From: Haemophilus massiliensis
GTDB taxonomy: Bacteria; Pseudomonadota; Gammaproteobacteria; Enterobacterales; Pasteurellaceae
Direction of reading: 5' to 3'
Assembly: GCA_000752995.2 (NCBI GenBank)
Contig: LM994634.1
Coordinates: 423,538-487,537 of the forward strand
Length of the DNA stretch: 64,000 bases
Position numbers and translations under genes: made by a program. Shown here piece after piece: positions 33,594 to 43,231 of the stretch. Positions within the stretch are counted from its first letter, which is position 1. Each line of letters starts with the position of its first letter. The notes below the pieces were generated by a model, which saw only the letters and a list, made by a program, of their open reading frames with translations, made no database searches and was not told where the DNA came from.

Positions 33594-34331
33594 ATGACAA
33601 TCAGTGTTAAGAATTTGAACTTTTTCTATGGCGCTTCGCAGGCGTTATTCGATATTAATTTGACCGCCGAAGACGGTGATACCGTGGTATTGTTAGGTCC
33701 CAGCGGGGCGGGCAAAAGCACGTTGATCCGCACCTTAAATTTACTGGAAGTGCCGAAATCGGGCGAATTGAGTATCGCCAACAATAAATTTGATTTATCC
33801 GCCGCCACGGCAAATCCAAAGCAAATCCGCCATTTGCGGCAGGATGTGGGCATGGTGTTTCAGCAGTATAATCTGTGGCCGCATTTAAACGTAATAGAAA
33901 ATCTGATCGAGGCGCCGGTTAAAGTGCTGGGGCTGGACAAAGAGGCGGCGCAACAACAGGCGATGGAATTGCTGCGACGTTTGCGTCTGGACGAATTCGG
34001 CGCGCGTTTCCCGCTGCATTTGTCCGGCGGACAGCAGCAACGTGTGGCGATTGCCCGAGCCTTGATGATGAAACCGCAAGTACTGCTGTTTGATGAACCG
34101 ACCGCGGCGCTGGATCCGGAAATTACGGCACAGATCGTGTCGATTATCCGGGAGTTGCAGGAAACGGGTATTACGCAGGTTATTGTCACTCACGAAGTGG
34201 CGGTGGCAAAAAAAGTAGCTACTAAGGTGGTTTATATGGAACGCGGTCATATTGTGGAAATCGGCGATGCCGGTTGTTTTGATCGTCCGCAAACGGAACG
34301 GTTTAAACAGTATTTGTCTCATTCAAATTAA
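33594..34331 (+). CDS. artP: Arginine ABC transporter ATP-binding protein ArtP
   Basis: ABC ATPase of 245 residues (E. coli ArtP 242). Walker A is GPSGAGKST (35-43), the Q loop is in [10 protein letters not shown], the signature is LSGGQQQR, and Walker B is [11 protein letters not shown]. It energises arginine uptake by ArtQM with ArtI. First gene of artPIQM; ten bases to artI. The ribosome-binding site before it is weak. Confidence 0.94.
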   Translation: MTISVKNLNFFYGASQALFDINLTAEDGDTVVLLGPSGAGKSTLIRTLNLLEVPKSGELSIANNKFDLSAATANPKQIRHLRQDVGMVFQQYNLWPHLNVIENLIEAPVKVLGLDKEAAQQQAMELLRRLRLDEFGARFPLHLSGGQQQRVAIARALMMKPQVLLFDEPTAALDPEITAQIVSIIRELQETGITQVIVTHEVAVAKKVATKVVYMERGHIVEIGDAGCFDRPQTERFKQYLSHSN

Positions 34332-34341
34332 GGAATTGATT

Positions 34342-35064
34342 ATGAAGAAATTATTATTAGCAGTCATATTAGCCGGTTCGGCGTTGAGTGCCGGTGCGCA
34401 GAACATTACTTTTGCGATGGAACCCAGCTACCCGCCGTTTGAGTCAACAGATGAAAAAGGCGATATTGTCGGCTTTGATGTGGATATTGCCAATGCAATT
34501 TGTCAAGCCATTGAAGCGAACTGTCAGTTTAAAGCGCAAGCTTTTGACGCCCTGATTCCAAGCCTTATTAAAGGACGCGGTTTTGATGCGGCGATTTCCG
34601 CCATCGACATTACCGAAGCGCGCGCTAAACAAGTGGCGTTTTCCGCGCCTTATTATGAAAGTTCCGCCAGCTTTATTGCGGTAAAAGGCAGGGGCGATTT
34701 AGCCAGTGCGAAAACTGTCGGTGTGCAGAACGGAACAACCTACCAGCAATATGTGAATGCCCAAGCCAAACAATATAATACAAAATCTTATGCCAGCGTG
34801 CAGGATGCTATTCTTGACCTGAAAAACGGGCGCATTGATTTGCTGTTCGGCGATACCGATGTATTAAGAGATATGCTTGATAAGAATGAAGAGCTGGCTT
34901 TTGTCGGCGAACGGGTAACAGATAAACGCTATTTCAATAACGGTTTTGGTATTGCGGTCAATAAATCCAACACGGTGTTGCTGGAGAGCCTGAATAAAGG
35001 GATTTCCGCCATTAAAGCCAACGGCGAATATCAAAAAATTTATGATAAATGGATGACGAAATAA
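34342..35064 (+). CDS. artI: Arginine-binding periplasmic protein ArtI
   Basis: Family 3 solute-binding protein of 240 residues with a Sec signal peptide ([20 protein letters not shown], cleavage near residue 20). The mature part has [11 protein letters not shown] and [10 protein letters not shown], typical for amino-acid binding proteins, and [14 protein letters not shown] near the C-terminal hinge. AAGGAATTG precedes the ATG at 34342. It delivers arginine to ArtQM. Confidence 0.92.
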   Translation: MKKLLLAVILAGSALSAGAQNITFAMEPSYPPFESTDEKGDIVGFDVDIANAICQAIEANCQFKAQAFDALIPSLIKGRGFDAAISAIDITEARAKQVAFSAPYYESSASFIAVKGRGDLASAKTVGVQNGTTYQQYVNAQAKQYNTKSYASVQDAILDLKNGRIDLLFGDTDVLRDMLDKNEELAFVGERVTDKRYFNNGFGIAVNKSNTVLLESLNKGISAIKANGEYQKIYDKWMTK

Positions 35065-35069
35065 TCAGT

Positions 35070-35735
35070 ATGTTTTTTGATTATCTGCCTTTAATGTACA
35101 CCGCAACCCTGATGACGCTAGGGTTAGCGGTGTGTTCGTTATTATTGGGACTGCTGCTGTCTGTGCTGTTTGTGGTGCTGGAAACCGGCAAATGGGCCTG
35201 TGTGCGTAAGCCGACAGCCGTGCTGGTGACCTTATTGCGCGGGCTGCCGGAAATTCTGGTGGTCTTTTTAATTTATTTCGGTGCGCCGGAAGTGGTCGAG
35301 CTTATCACCGGCAGCTATATGGAATTCGGTGCCTTTGGGTGCGGGGTAGTGGCATTATCGATTATCTTTGCCGCCTATGCTTCACAAACCTTGCGCGGCG
35401 CGATTCAGGCAATTCCGCTGGGGCAGTGGGAATCCGGCGCAGCGCTGGGGCTTAGCCGCGGTTATACTTTCATCAATATCATCATGCCGCAGGTATGGCG
35501 TCATGCCTTGCCCGGTTTGAGCAATCAATGGTTGGTGCTTCTGAAAGATACTGCGCTGGTTTCGTTGATTGGCGTACAGGATTTAATGCGTCAGGCGGAA
35601 TTAATCAATACCAACACGCACCAACCCTTTACTTGGTATGGTGTTACCGCACTGATTTACTTAGTGGTTACGCTGGTCAGCCAATTTATTATCCGTAAAC
35701 TGGAATTGCGTTTTACCCGTTTTGAGCGAGGATAA
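35070..35735 (+). CDS. artQ: Arginine ABC transporter permease ArtQ
   Basis: Membrane permease of about 221 residues with five hydrophobic segments. The ATPase-contacting EAA loop reads GQWESGAALGLS, and TLLRGLPEILVVFLIYFG and HALPGLSNQWLVLLKDTALVSL match E. coli ArtQ closely. The frame has an ATG at 35049 that overlaps artI; the ATG at 35070, five bases after the artI stop, aligns better with the family. Neither has a strong ribosome-binding site. Confidence 0.9.
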   Translation: MFFDYLPLMYTATLMTLGLAVCSLLLGLLLSVLFVVLETGKWACVRKPTAVLVTLLRGLPEILVVFLIYFGAPEVVELITGSYMEFGAFGCGVVALSIIFAAYASQTLRGAIQAIPLGQWESGAALGLSRGYTFINIIMPQVWRHALPGLSNQWLVLLKDTALVSLIGVQDLMRQAELINTNTHQPFTWYGVTALIYLVVTLVSQFIIRKLELRFTRFERG

Positions 35736-35740
35736 GCATC

Positions 35741-36424
35741 ATGATTCACGATTATTTCGTTACCATCGCACAAGGGATTCCGACCAGTTTATTGTTAACC
35801 TTGGTGGCACTGGCGATTGCGTTTGTACTGGCGGTCGGCTTGACGTTTTTGCTGTCCATGGAAAACCGCGTGGTGAAAAGTGCGGTCAATATTTACCTGA
35901 CTTTATTTACCGGTACACCGTTATTGGTGCAGTTTTTTCTAATTTATTACGGCCCGGGTCAGTTTCAGTGGATTGTCGCCAGTCCGTTTTGGGCCTTGTT
36001 ATCTAACGCTTGGTTTTGCGCTATGCTGACGCTGGCGTTAAACAGCGCGGCTTATTCGACGCAATTATTTCACGGCGCGGTGAAAGCCATCGCTAAAGGG
36101 CAGTGGGAAAGTTGTGCGGCATTGGGATTGAGCCGCTGGCAAACCTTGAAAATCCTTATTCCTTATGCCTTAAAACGCGCGCTGCCTTCATACAGTAATG
36201 AAATTATTCTGGTGTTTAAAGGCACGTCGCTGGCATCGACCATTACCATTTTGGATATTATGGGGTACGCCAGACAGTTATACGGCACGGAATATGATGC
36301 GCTGACCATTTATGGTATCGCCGGTGCGATTTATTTACTGATTACCGGCATTGCGACGTTGTTGCTGCGTAAGTTGGAGCGCCGAGTATTGACGTTTGAA
36401 CGGCCGGAAGTGGATAAAAATTAA
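35741..36424 (+). CDS. artM: Arginine ABC transporter permease ArtM
   Basis: Second permease of the arginine transporter, 227 residues (E. coli ArtM 222), with about five hydrophobic segments and an EAA loop GQWESCAALGLSRW. FTGTPLLVQFFLIYYG near residue 65 is a typical family stretch. It forms a heterodimer with ArtQ. Five bases separate it from artQ; a strong T-tailed hairpin follows. Confidence 0.92.
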   Translation: MIHDYFVTIAQGIPTSLLLTLVALAIAFVLAVGLTFLLSMENRVVKSAVNIYLTLFTGTPLLVQFFLIYYGPGQFQWIVASPFWALLSNAWFCAMLTLALNSAAYSTQLFHGAVKAIAKGQWESCAALGLSRWQTLKILIPYALKRALPSYSNEIILVFKGTSLASTITILDIMGYARQLYGTEYDALTIYGIAGAIYLLITGIATLLLRKLERRVLTFERPEVDKN

Positions 36425-36447
36425 GCGCTTATCTGTGCCGAGTGACG

Positions 36448-36484
36448 AAAAGATTTCCTCTGATTTTAGTGGAAATCTTTTTTT
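36448..36484 (+). terminator. Terminator of artPIQM
   Basis: Stem AAAGATTTCC / GGAAATCTTT with a 12-base loop followed by a run of seven T. The rest of the gap to 36575 shows no gene. Confidence 0.85.
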
Positions 36485-36574
36485 ATGACTCAAAATATTA
36501 TTGCTGATTTCAGAACTTTTATTCCGTTTATTCGTCTAAGCCGGTGCCTAATAACAATTATACAGGACACCTTC

Positions 36575-38521
36575 ATGCATTCGTTTAAAAAATCTTTCGG
36601 ACCGCTGTATCCGATTCTTGTTTTTTTCTTCTTTAATCTGATTATTCTTTCTTTCAGCCGGCTTGCTTTATCGCTCTGGCAGTCGGCTCGAGTTGATGCA
36701 GTAAACGGCTGGGCACAGTTGTTTTTACAGGGCGTGCGGATTGATGTTGCCGGTCTATGCTGGCTGTTCTCGGTCGCAATTATCGTTGCTTGCCTGTTTT
36801 CTGGGACGGGAAAAACCGGGCGCATTGCCACCTTTTTCATCCGTCTTTGGCTGACGCTATGCAGCGTGTTTATTCTGTTTATGGAACTTTCCACGCCGGC
36901 GTTTATCGACACGTATGATTTCCGCCCGAACCGATTGTTCATAGAATATCTGGTCAGTCCGAAAGAAGTGTTCACCATGCTGGCGAACGGTCATCCGACC
37001 GCGTTAATTTTAACCCCGATTCTGACCGCACTTTTTGCGTTGCTGTGCTGGAAATTGTCAGGCAAAGTCACTCAAAATCTGGTTTATCCGAAATGGCGCT
37101 GGCGTCCGCTGTTGTTTGTTGTGGCGGCGGCATTGACTTTTATCGGCGCGCGTTCAAGTTTTCAACATCGTGGCATTAACCCTGCCATGGTGGCATTTTC
37201 TTCTGATCCGCTGGTGAATTCGCTGGTGTTGAATTCCGGTTATTCAGTGATTTTTGCGCTTCAGCAAATGAAAGACGAAGATAAATCATCGGAAATTTAC
37301 GGCAAAATGGCGTTATCCGAGGTGGTGGATACCTTAAAGCAGGCACGCGGACGTCCGCAAAGCGATTATCTTTCCGATACGTTGCCGACCTTAACTCGGA
37401 ACAAGGCGACTTATCAGGGCAAACCGAAAAATTTGGTCATTATTCTGGAAGAAAGTCTGGGCGCGCAGTTTGTCGGCACGCTGGGCGGTTTACCGTTATC
37501 GCCTAATTTCGATGAATTGGCAAAACAAGGTTGGCTGTTTGAAAATCTGTATGCCACCGGTACTCGCTCGGTACGCGGTATTGAAGCGGTTACCGCCGGC
37601 TTTACACCTACACCGGCACGCTCTGTGGTGAAATTGTCTGGCAGTCAGAACGGCTTTTTTACCATTGCCGATTTATTGACAAAACGCGGTTATCATACTT
37701 CGTTTATTTACGGTGGTGAAAAACATTTCGATAATATGGCGAGCTTTTTCTACGGCAACGGCTTTCAGCAGATTATTGATGAAAAAGATTATACGAACCC
37801 GAAATTCGTCGCAACTTGGGGCGTAAGCGATGAAGATCTGTTTGATAAAGCCAATATGACATTTAATCGGTTGTATCAGGAGGGCAAGCCGTTTTTCAGT
37901 CTGGTGTTTACTTCCAGCAATCACGATCCGTTTGAATTTCCCGACGGCAAAATTGAGCTGTATGAACAGCCGAAAGCCACTCGCAATAATGCGGCGAAAT
38001 ACGCGGATCATGCGTTAGGCTATTTTTTCAATCAAGCTAAACAGGCCGATTATTGGAAAGACACCGTCTTTTTGGTGATTGCCGACCATGATTCGCGGGT
38101 TTACGGCAACAGTCTTGTGCCGATTTCACATTTTCATATCCCGGCGCTGATTTTGGGCGCGGGCATTGAGGCAAAACGCGATCCGCGCTTGGTCAGCCAA
38201 ATTGATATGCCGACTACGCTGCTGTCTTTAATCGGTATCAGCGCCGATTATCCGATGATCGGCTATGATCTCACCCGACCTGCCGATCCGAATCGTGCGT
38301 TAATGCAGTTTGATAAAACCTTAGCTTACATGCGCGGCAATCAAGTCGCGATTTTACAACAGGAACAACCGGCGCAAGGCTTTACTTACGATAATCGCAG
38401 CGGTGAATTGAGCAGCGCTAATATTTCCGCACAAATCAAGAAAGAAGCCTTAGCCTATGCGTTATGGGGCAGTTACGCCTATAAACAGAAACTGCATAAA
38501 ACGGAAGATATGCAAAAATAA
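36575..38521 (+). CDS. LTA-synthase-family membrane sulfatase (phosphoglycerol or phosphoethanolamine transferase type)
   Basis: A 648-residue protein with about five N-terminal membrane segments and a large periplasmic alkaline-phosphatase-like domain. The metal and nucleophile motif is NLVIILEESLGAQ and ENLYATGTRSVRGIEA with the nucleophile threonine; FSLVFTSSNHDPF and DTVFLVIADHDSR supply further metal ligands. Relatives include LtaS and OpgB (MdoB), which move phosphoglycerol onto polymers or periplasmic glucans. The true acceptor here cannot be told from sequence. AGGA precedes the ATG at 36575; the open frame starts further up at 36485, overlapping the art terminator. Confidence 0.85.
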   Translation: MHSFKKSFGPLYPILVFFFFNLIILSFSRLALSLWQSARVDAVNGWAQLFLQGVRIDVAGLCWLFSVAIIVACLFSGTGKTGRIATFFIRLWLTLCSVFILFMELSTPAFIDTYDFRPNRLFIEYLVSPKEVFTMLANGHPTALILTPILTALFALLCWKLSGKVTQNLVYPKWRWRPLLFVVAAALTFIGARSSFQHRGINPAMVAFSSDPLVNSLVLNSGYSVIFALQQMKDEDKSSEIYGKMALSEVVDTLKQARGRPQSDYLSDTLPTLTRNKATYQGKPKNLVIILEESLGAQFVGTLGGLPLSPNFDELAKQGWLFENLYATGTRSVRGIEAVTAGFTPTPARSVVKLSGSQNGFFTIADLLTKRGYHTSFIYGGEKHFDNMASFFYGNGFQQIIDEKDYTNPKFVATWGVSDEDLFDKANMTFNRLYQEGKPFFSLVFTSSNHDPFEFPDGKIELYEQPKATRNNAAKYADHALGYFFNQAKQADYWKDTVFLVIADHDSRVYGNSLVPISHFHIPALILGAGIEAKRDPRLVSQIDMPTTLLSLIGISADYPMIGYDLTRPADPNRALMQFDKTLAYMRGNQVAILQQEQPAQGFTYDNRSGELSSANISAQIKKEALAYALWGSYAYKQKLHKTEDMQK

Positions 38522-38527
38522 GGCACA

Positions 38528-38571
38528 CAAAAGTGCGGTGAAAAATCGTTAAAATTTTACCGCACTTTTTT
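38528..38571. terminator. Uptake-sequence-pair terminator between the sulfatase gene and rhaR
   Basis: Opposed uptake sequences AAAAGTGCGGT and ACCGCACTTTT with extended AAAAT/ATTTT pairing. A and T runs at both ends make it able to act for the convergent genes on either strand. Confidence 0.85.
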
Positions 38572-38584
38572 ATGTGGGCGGCGT

Positions 38585-39427
38585 TTAGCGCTTCTGAATA
38601 AATTGCGCTCTGTATTCGGAAGGAGAGCAGGCGGTTTCTTTACGAAAGACCGTAGAAAAATAATTGCTGTCTTCATAACCGCATTTTATTGCGATTTCCG
38701 TAATAGACAGCTGTGTGTTTCTGAGTAAGGTCATGGTTTGACATAAGCGCAGGCGTTGTAAATATTGCCCGATAGTCATATGTGTTTGTTGTTTAAATAA
38801 TCTGCGTAATGAGCTGGCGGAAAGATTATTCCGGCGACAGAAATCCTGCAAATTAAATGCCATATCTATATGTTGGGAAAGTGCGGTGAATAATTTGTCC
38901 ATTTTTTGTTCGTCCGAATCCTGCACCGTTTCTGTATAACTGTATCTGTCCAGCAGTAAAATCAGTTGAGTGAACAGGATTTCGGCCAGATAAATGGAGG
39001 AGGCGTTGGTTTTTTTCGATTCGGCCTCCAATTGTGTCACTAACGCTTGCAGCTCCTGCAAACAGGATAAGTTAATTCTGGTGTGGCGTCGTTGTTCGGT
39101 GAGCTGCGTGTTAGGCAGATAGCGGAATAAAATATTGTTTGGCGTGAGTTTCTCCCGACGATAGAGAATATTGTCCAGTTTTAATTGATCGACGCTTTCG
39201 TAGGCGTGTACGTCATTATGATTAATATACAGCACATCGCCAGCGGTAATTGGGGAAACTTGGTTATTCCAGACATGAATACCATTTCCGGCACAGACAA
39301 TAACGACTTCGTCGAAGTTGTGGTTATGCGGAGGAAAATAATCCTGATTATGGCGTCGTTCTATCGTAATCGGATTTTCTTCGGCAATAAAATAATTGCT
39401 GTAACATAAGGTTATCGGTATTTTCAT
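38585..39427 (-). CDS. rhaR: Rhamnose regulator RhaR (AraC family)
   Basis: AraC-family activator of 280 residues (E. coli RhaR 282). The N-terminal cupin arm has HNHNFDEVVIVCAGNGIHVWN, which binds L-rhamnose; the C-terminal double helix-turn-helix has LQDFCRRNNLSASSLRRLF and ITEIAIKCGYEDSNYFSTVF. In E. coli RhaR with rhamnose switches on rhaSR. The C-terminal part aligns better with RhaR than RhaS, and the order rhaB<->rhaS-rhaR is the E. coli one. Its start is one base from the end of the damaged rhaS. It appears intact. Confidence 0.88.
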   Translation of the reverse strand: MKIPITLCYSNYFIAEENPITIERRHNQDYFPPHNHNFDEVVIVCAGNGIHVWNNQVSPITAGDVLYINHNDVHAYESVDQLKLDNILYRREKLTPNNILFRYLPNTQLTEQRRHTRINLSCLQELQALVTQLEAESKKTNASSIYLAEILFTQLILLLDRYSYTETVQDSDEQKMDKLFTALSQHIDMAFNLQDFCRRNNLSASSLRRLFKQQTHMTIGQYLQRLRLCQTMTLLRNTQLSITEIAIKCGYEDSNYFSTVFRKETACSPSEYRAQFIQKR

Positions 39428-39428
39428 T

Positions 39429-40232
39429 TTATATCGTTCTTAAGGCTTTTGGATTGATCATAAATTCATTTTTGAAGCAGGTAGCAAAATAACTGCTGTC
39501 ATTAAAGCCGCATTCATAAGCAATCTCGGTAATGTTTTTATCCGTATAACGTAATTGATAATAGGCTTCGGCAAGTTTTAATTTTGTGACGTACTGCTGT
39601 GGTGTGCGGCCGGTATTATTTTTGATATAGCGGTGCAACGTTCTTAGCGGCAGATCAAATTGTTGTGCCAGTGACTCCCAGTTTATTTCTTCCGTAAAGT
39701 TATGTCTCAGCCAGCGCAACAGCTGTTGAATTTTTCTGTCCGTATCACCATAGCCTTCGACGGCATCTTGATTTTTCTGTAAAAAAGAAAGCATTCGAAG
39801 CAATAAACATTCTTTTTGTAATGGATTATCCGTTTCTTTTTCTAATCGCGCCAGTAAATTTTTTAGCACCTGAAATGCTTTTGGGTTAATGAATTGACAG
39901 TTATTGTCTTGAGTTTTAATGGTTTTTATCACTTGAGCAATATTGGTGATGTAGCGGAAGTCGTAAGATTGGAACAGAATATTGGTGAGATACAAATTAT
40001 CTACATTTTCATACAGATGATGATCTCTTGCATCAATGTATAAAATCATTCCTTGCCGTAATTACTGCGGGTAACCGTTGATAATATGTCTGCCCTTGCC
40101 TTGGCTAACGATAACGATTTCATCAAAATTATGGGTATGTTCGGGAAAGTTTTGTTGCGGAGTGCGGGGTTCAACGGTAAGAGGTTGTTCTTTCGCTACA
40201 AAAAATTCCGATGCCAGTAGAGTTGGAATCAT
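39429..40232 (-). pseudogene. rhaS: rhaS, AraC-family rhamnose activator interrupted by an in-frame stop
   Basis: The first 56 residues (MIPTLLASEFF to INGYPQ) and the following 206 or more residues (from MILYIDARDHHLYEN) lie in one frame, separated by TAA at 40062-40064 (codon 57) and four sense codons. Aligned to E. coli RhaS (FNGQPYTITGGTVCFV), there is no insertion or deletion: only codon 57 is a stop. The C-terminal domain WESLAQQFDLPLRTLHRYIK and ITEIAYECGFNDSSYFATCF is well preserved. AGGAGAC before the ATG at 40232 is an excellent ribosome-binding site. Either a recent nonsense mutation, a sequencing error or readthrough. RhaS normally activates rhaBAD and rhaT. Confidence 0.85.
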
Positions 40233-40362
40233 TGTTTGTCTCCTATGCAACAAATTAATGAGGTTATTTTATTGAATTTCGCATTATAGGATCTTGAGTT
40301 TTTGCTCAGTAAAATACAAAACTTAGTCAAATTTTTAAGGAAAGCGCACTAATATTCAAATT

Positions 40363-40378
40363 TGTGATAGGGATCACA
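40363..40378. promoter_or_regulatory. CRP site between rhaS and rhaB
   Basis: TGTGA-TAGGGA-TCACA is a perfect match to the CRP consensus half sites. It lies in the 257-base rhaS-rhaB gap, 112 bases before the rhaB ATG, and could serve both directions. Confidence 0.85.
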
Positions 40379-40393
40379 TCCGGATTTAAGTTA

Positions 40394-40420
40394 CTGCCAC
40401 TTGCAGTAAAAGTGTGGCAG
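40394..40420. promoter_or_regulatory. Candidate RhaS operator before rhaB
   Basis: Inverted repeat CTGCCAC / GTGGCAG with a 13-base spacer, 15 bases downstream of the CRP site on the rhaB side. Position and symmetry fit an AraC-family activator site, but the E. coli RhaS half-site sequence is not clearly recognisable. Confidence 0.4.
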
Positions 40421-40489
40421 CCATTCTAAGGTTTCACGCCAGCAAGCTATCTAAACTATGCCTATCTTATCGTTAAAGAGGCATGGAAT

Positions 40490-41947
40490 ATGAGCGTATT
40501 TAATATTGCAGCGGTAGATCTCGGCGCATCAAGCGGTCGTGTGATGCTTGCATCTTATCAATCGGGTGATCATGGCATTAGCCTTCAGGAAATTCATCGT
40601 TTTAAAAATCAATTACGGTGGAAGGACGGACATAGTTGTTGGGATTTGGCGTATCTGGAGCAAGAAATTGTTACCGGATTACGGAAGATTCTGAATGCTG
40701 GTACGACGTTACACAGTATTGGTATTGATACTTGGGGCGTGGATTATGTATTACTGGATGAACAGGGCTGTGTAGTCGGACCGACTTATGCGTATCGTGA
40801 TGCTCGTACTGAGGGTGTGATGCCTGCTGTGATACGAGACTTGGGAAAAACCGTCATTTATCAGAAAACCGGCATTCAGTTTTTAACTTTTAATACCTTG
40901 TACCAGCTTAAAGCAATGGTAAATGAAAAACCAGAATGGTTGTCGCGAGTGCGGCATTTTGTCTTGCTTCCTGATTATCTGAACTATCGTCTAACCGGCA
41001 AACTCAATTGGGAATATACCAATGCTACGACTACGCAATTAGTTAATGTCAATACTGATAGTTGGGATACAACGTTATTGAATTATCTCGGTTTACCGCA
41101 CAGCTGGTTTGGAGAGATTCGTCACCCCGGTCATCAAGTTGGTAAGTGGAGTTATCGGACGCTAGAGGTACCGGTTATATCGGTAGCCAGCCATGATACG
41201 GCAAGTGCGGTTATTTCTACGCCGTTATTTGATGATTGTGCCGCTTATCTTTGTTCCGGAACTTGGTCTTTAATGGGTTTAGATACCAAACAGGTTTGTA
41301 ATCATGAATTTGCCATGAATATGAACATTACCAATGAAGGCGGTATCGACGGGCACTATCGTGTATTAAAAAATATTATGGGGCTTTGGCTGTTTAATCG
41401 GCTATGTGATGAGCATAGGGTAAAAGATATTGCTGAGCTGGTTCGTCAGGCCCAGAGACAAACGGCATTTCGCAGTGTGATCAATCCTAATGCCGAGTGT
41501 TTTTTGAACCCCCCTTCAATGATAGAAAGTATCCAACAATATTGCCAACGGCAGCATCAACCTGTTCCTATTACGACAGCGCAACTGGCGCGTTGTATTT
41601 TCGACAGCCTTGCCATGTTATACCGACAGGTTTTTGAACAGCTTGCTTCGTTGCAACAAAAACCGATTAGTCGCTTACATATTGTTGGAGGTGGCAGTCA
41701 GAATGAATTTTTAAACCAACTTTGTGCGGACGTATGCAATGTTGATGTCATCAGTGGCCCTGTCGAAGCCTCTGTATTGGGAAATATAGGCTGCCAATTA
41801 ATGGCATTAGATCAAATTCAACATGTTCGTGCATTCAGAGATATCGTAAGCAAAAAATTTCCGCTTAAACATTTCTATGCAAATCCTCAGACGCTTGAAA
41901 ATACCGATTTTAATCGGCAGTGGCAAGCATTTAATCAATTCAACTAA
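40490..41947 (+). CDS. rhaB: Rhamnulokinase RhaB
   Basis: FGGY-family sugar kinase of 485 residues (E. coli 489) that phosphorylates L-rhamnulose at C1. The N-terminal phosphate loop AAVDLGASSGRVML, the GIDTWGVDYVLLD stretch, SHDTASAV and CSGTWSLMG, and the C-terminal ATP-binding IVGGGSQNEFLNQLCAD are all present. First gene of rhaBAD, under the CRP site. It carries the only uptake sequence in roughly 8 kb (near 41204). AAAGAGGCATGGAAT lies before the ATG. Confidence 0.95.
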   Translation: MSVFNIAAVDLGASSGRVMLASYQSGDHGISLQEIHRFKNQLRWKDGHSCWDLAYLEQEIVTGLRKILNAGTTLHSIGIDTWGVDYVLLDEQGCVVGPTYAYRDARTEGVMPAVIRDLGKTVIYQKTGIQFLTFNTLYQLKAMVNEKPEWLSRVRHFVLLPDYLNYRLTGKLNWEYTNATTTQLVNVNTDSWDTTLLNYLGLPHSWFGEIRHPGHQVGKWSYRTLEVPVISVASHDTASAVISTPLFDDCAAYLCSGTWSLMGLDTKQVCNHEFAMNMNITNEGGIDGHYRVLKNIMGLWLFNRLCDEHRVKDIAELVRQAQRQTAFRSVINPNAECFLNPPSMIESIQQYCQRQHQPVPITTAQLARCIFDSLAMLYRQVFEQLASLQQKPISRLHIVGGGSQNEFLNQLCADVCNVDVISGPVEASVLGNIGCQLMALDQIQHVRAFRDIVSKKFPLKHFYANPQTLENTDFNRQWQAFNQFN

Positions 41948-41965
41948 TCAAGGAGAACAAATATC

Positions 41966-43216
41966 ATGACAACTGTACATCAAGCTTATCAACTCGCCAA
42001 ACAACAGTTCGCCGATGTCGGTGTAGATACTGAAAATGCGATCACATTGCTGGATATGCTGCCAGTTTCAATGCATTGTTGGCAGGGGGATGATGTCGGC
42101 GGTTTCGAAGCTATAAGTGCTAGTTTAACTGGCGGAATTCAGGCGACCGGTAATTATCCCGGTAAGGCTCGTACTCCGCAAGAATTGCGTGCGGATTTAG
42201 AGCAGGCTTTTTCTTTGATTCCGGGACCGAAACGTTTAAATCTTCACGCATCTTACCTTGAGTCCGATACGAGGGTCGAACGTAATGAAATCAAACCTGA
42301 ACATTTTGCCAATTGGGTGAATTGGGCGAAAAAACAACATTTAGGTTTGGATTTTAACCCGACGTATTTTTCACATCCGCTGAGCGCAGAGGCGACATTG
42401 ACACATCAAAACAAAGAGATTCGTGATTTCTGGATCGAACACGGCAAAGCTTGTCGTAAGGTTTCAGAATATTTTGGTAAAGCTTTAGGTACTCCTTCCG
42501 TTATGAATATTTGGTTACCTGACGGCAGCAAGGATCTAGTTGTGGATAAACTTTCACCGCGATTGCGTTTAGTGGAGTCTCTGGATGAAATTATGCGTGA
42601 ACACATTGATCCTAAATACCATTTGGATGCGGTAGAAAGTAAATTGTTTGGCATCGGTGTTGAATCTTATACTGCCGGTTCTAATGAGTTTTACGTCGCC
42701 TATGCCACTTCTCGCCACACCGCGTTGTGTCTGGATGCCGGACATTATCATCCGACAGAGGTGATTTCAGACAAAATTTCGGCAGTACTACCGTTTATTC
42801 GACACCTGTTACTACATGTTAGCCGTCCTGTTCGCTGGGACAGCGATCATGTAGTGTTGCTGGATGATGAAACTCAGGCGATCGCAAATGAAATTGTTCG
42901 CCAGAAATTATTTGATCGTGTACATGTCGGTCTGGATTTCTTTGATGCTTCTATTAATCGTATTGCTGCTTGGGTTATCGGTACGCGCAATATGAAAAAA
43001 GCATTGTTGCGAGCCTTGCTTGAACCGATCTCGACACTGACTGAGGCTGAAAATGCACGAGATTTTACAACCAAACTAGCATTACTGGAAGAGCAAAAAT
43101 CACTATCTTGGCAGGCTGTGTGGGATATGTATTGCGAACGCCATAATGTGCCCGTAGGCCGTCATTGGTTAGATGTTGTTCGCCAGTATGAAACAGATGT
43201 ATTGAGTCAACGTTAA
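41966..43216 (+). CDS. rhaA: L-rhamnose isomerase RhaA
   Basis: Metal-dependent isomerase of 416 residues (E. coli 419) interconverting L-rhamnose and L-rhamnulose. The stretches [25 protein letters not shown] and [12 protein letters not shown], and metal-ligand regions [15 protein letters not shown] and [11 protein letters not shown] match the family. AAGGAGAAC precedes the ATG; 18 bases after rhaB. Confidence 0.96.
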   Translation: MTTVHQAYQLAKQQFADVGVDTENAITLLDMLPVSMHCWQGDDVGGFEAISASLTGGIQATGNYPGKARTPQELRADLEQAFSLIPGPKRLNLHASYLESDTRVERNEIKPEHFANWVNWAKKQHLGLDFNPTYFSHPLSAEATLTHQNKEIRDFWIEHGKACRKVSEYFGKALGTPSVMNIWLPDGSKDLVVDKLSPRLRLVESLDEIMREHIDPKYHLDAVESKLFGIGVESYTAGSNEFYVAYATSRHTALCLDAGHYHPTEVISDKISAVLPFIRHLLLHVSRPVRWDSDHVVLLDDETQAIANEIVRQKLFDRVHVGLDFFDASINRIAAWVIGTRNMKKALLRALLEPISTLTEAENARDFTTKLALLEEQKSLSWQAVWDMYCERHNVPVGRHWLDVVRQYETDVLSQR

Positions 43217-43231
43217 GCTAAGGTGGTTCAA

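Noticed and set aside
38585..39427. Intact AraC gene named rhaS
   Set aside because: Its C-terminal domain aligns better with RhaR, and the broken upstream gene aligns better with RhaS; the order then equals that of E. coli.
40062..40064. Programmed readthrough or recoding of the rhaS stop
   Set aside because: The stop is TAA, the least leaky codon, with no visible stimulating structure; a plain mutation or sequencing error is simpler.
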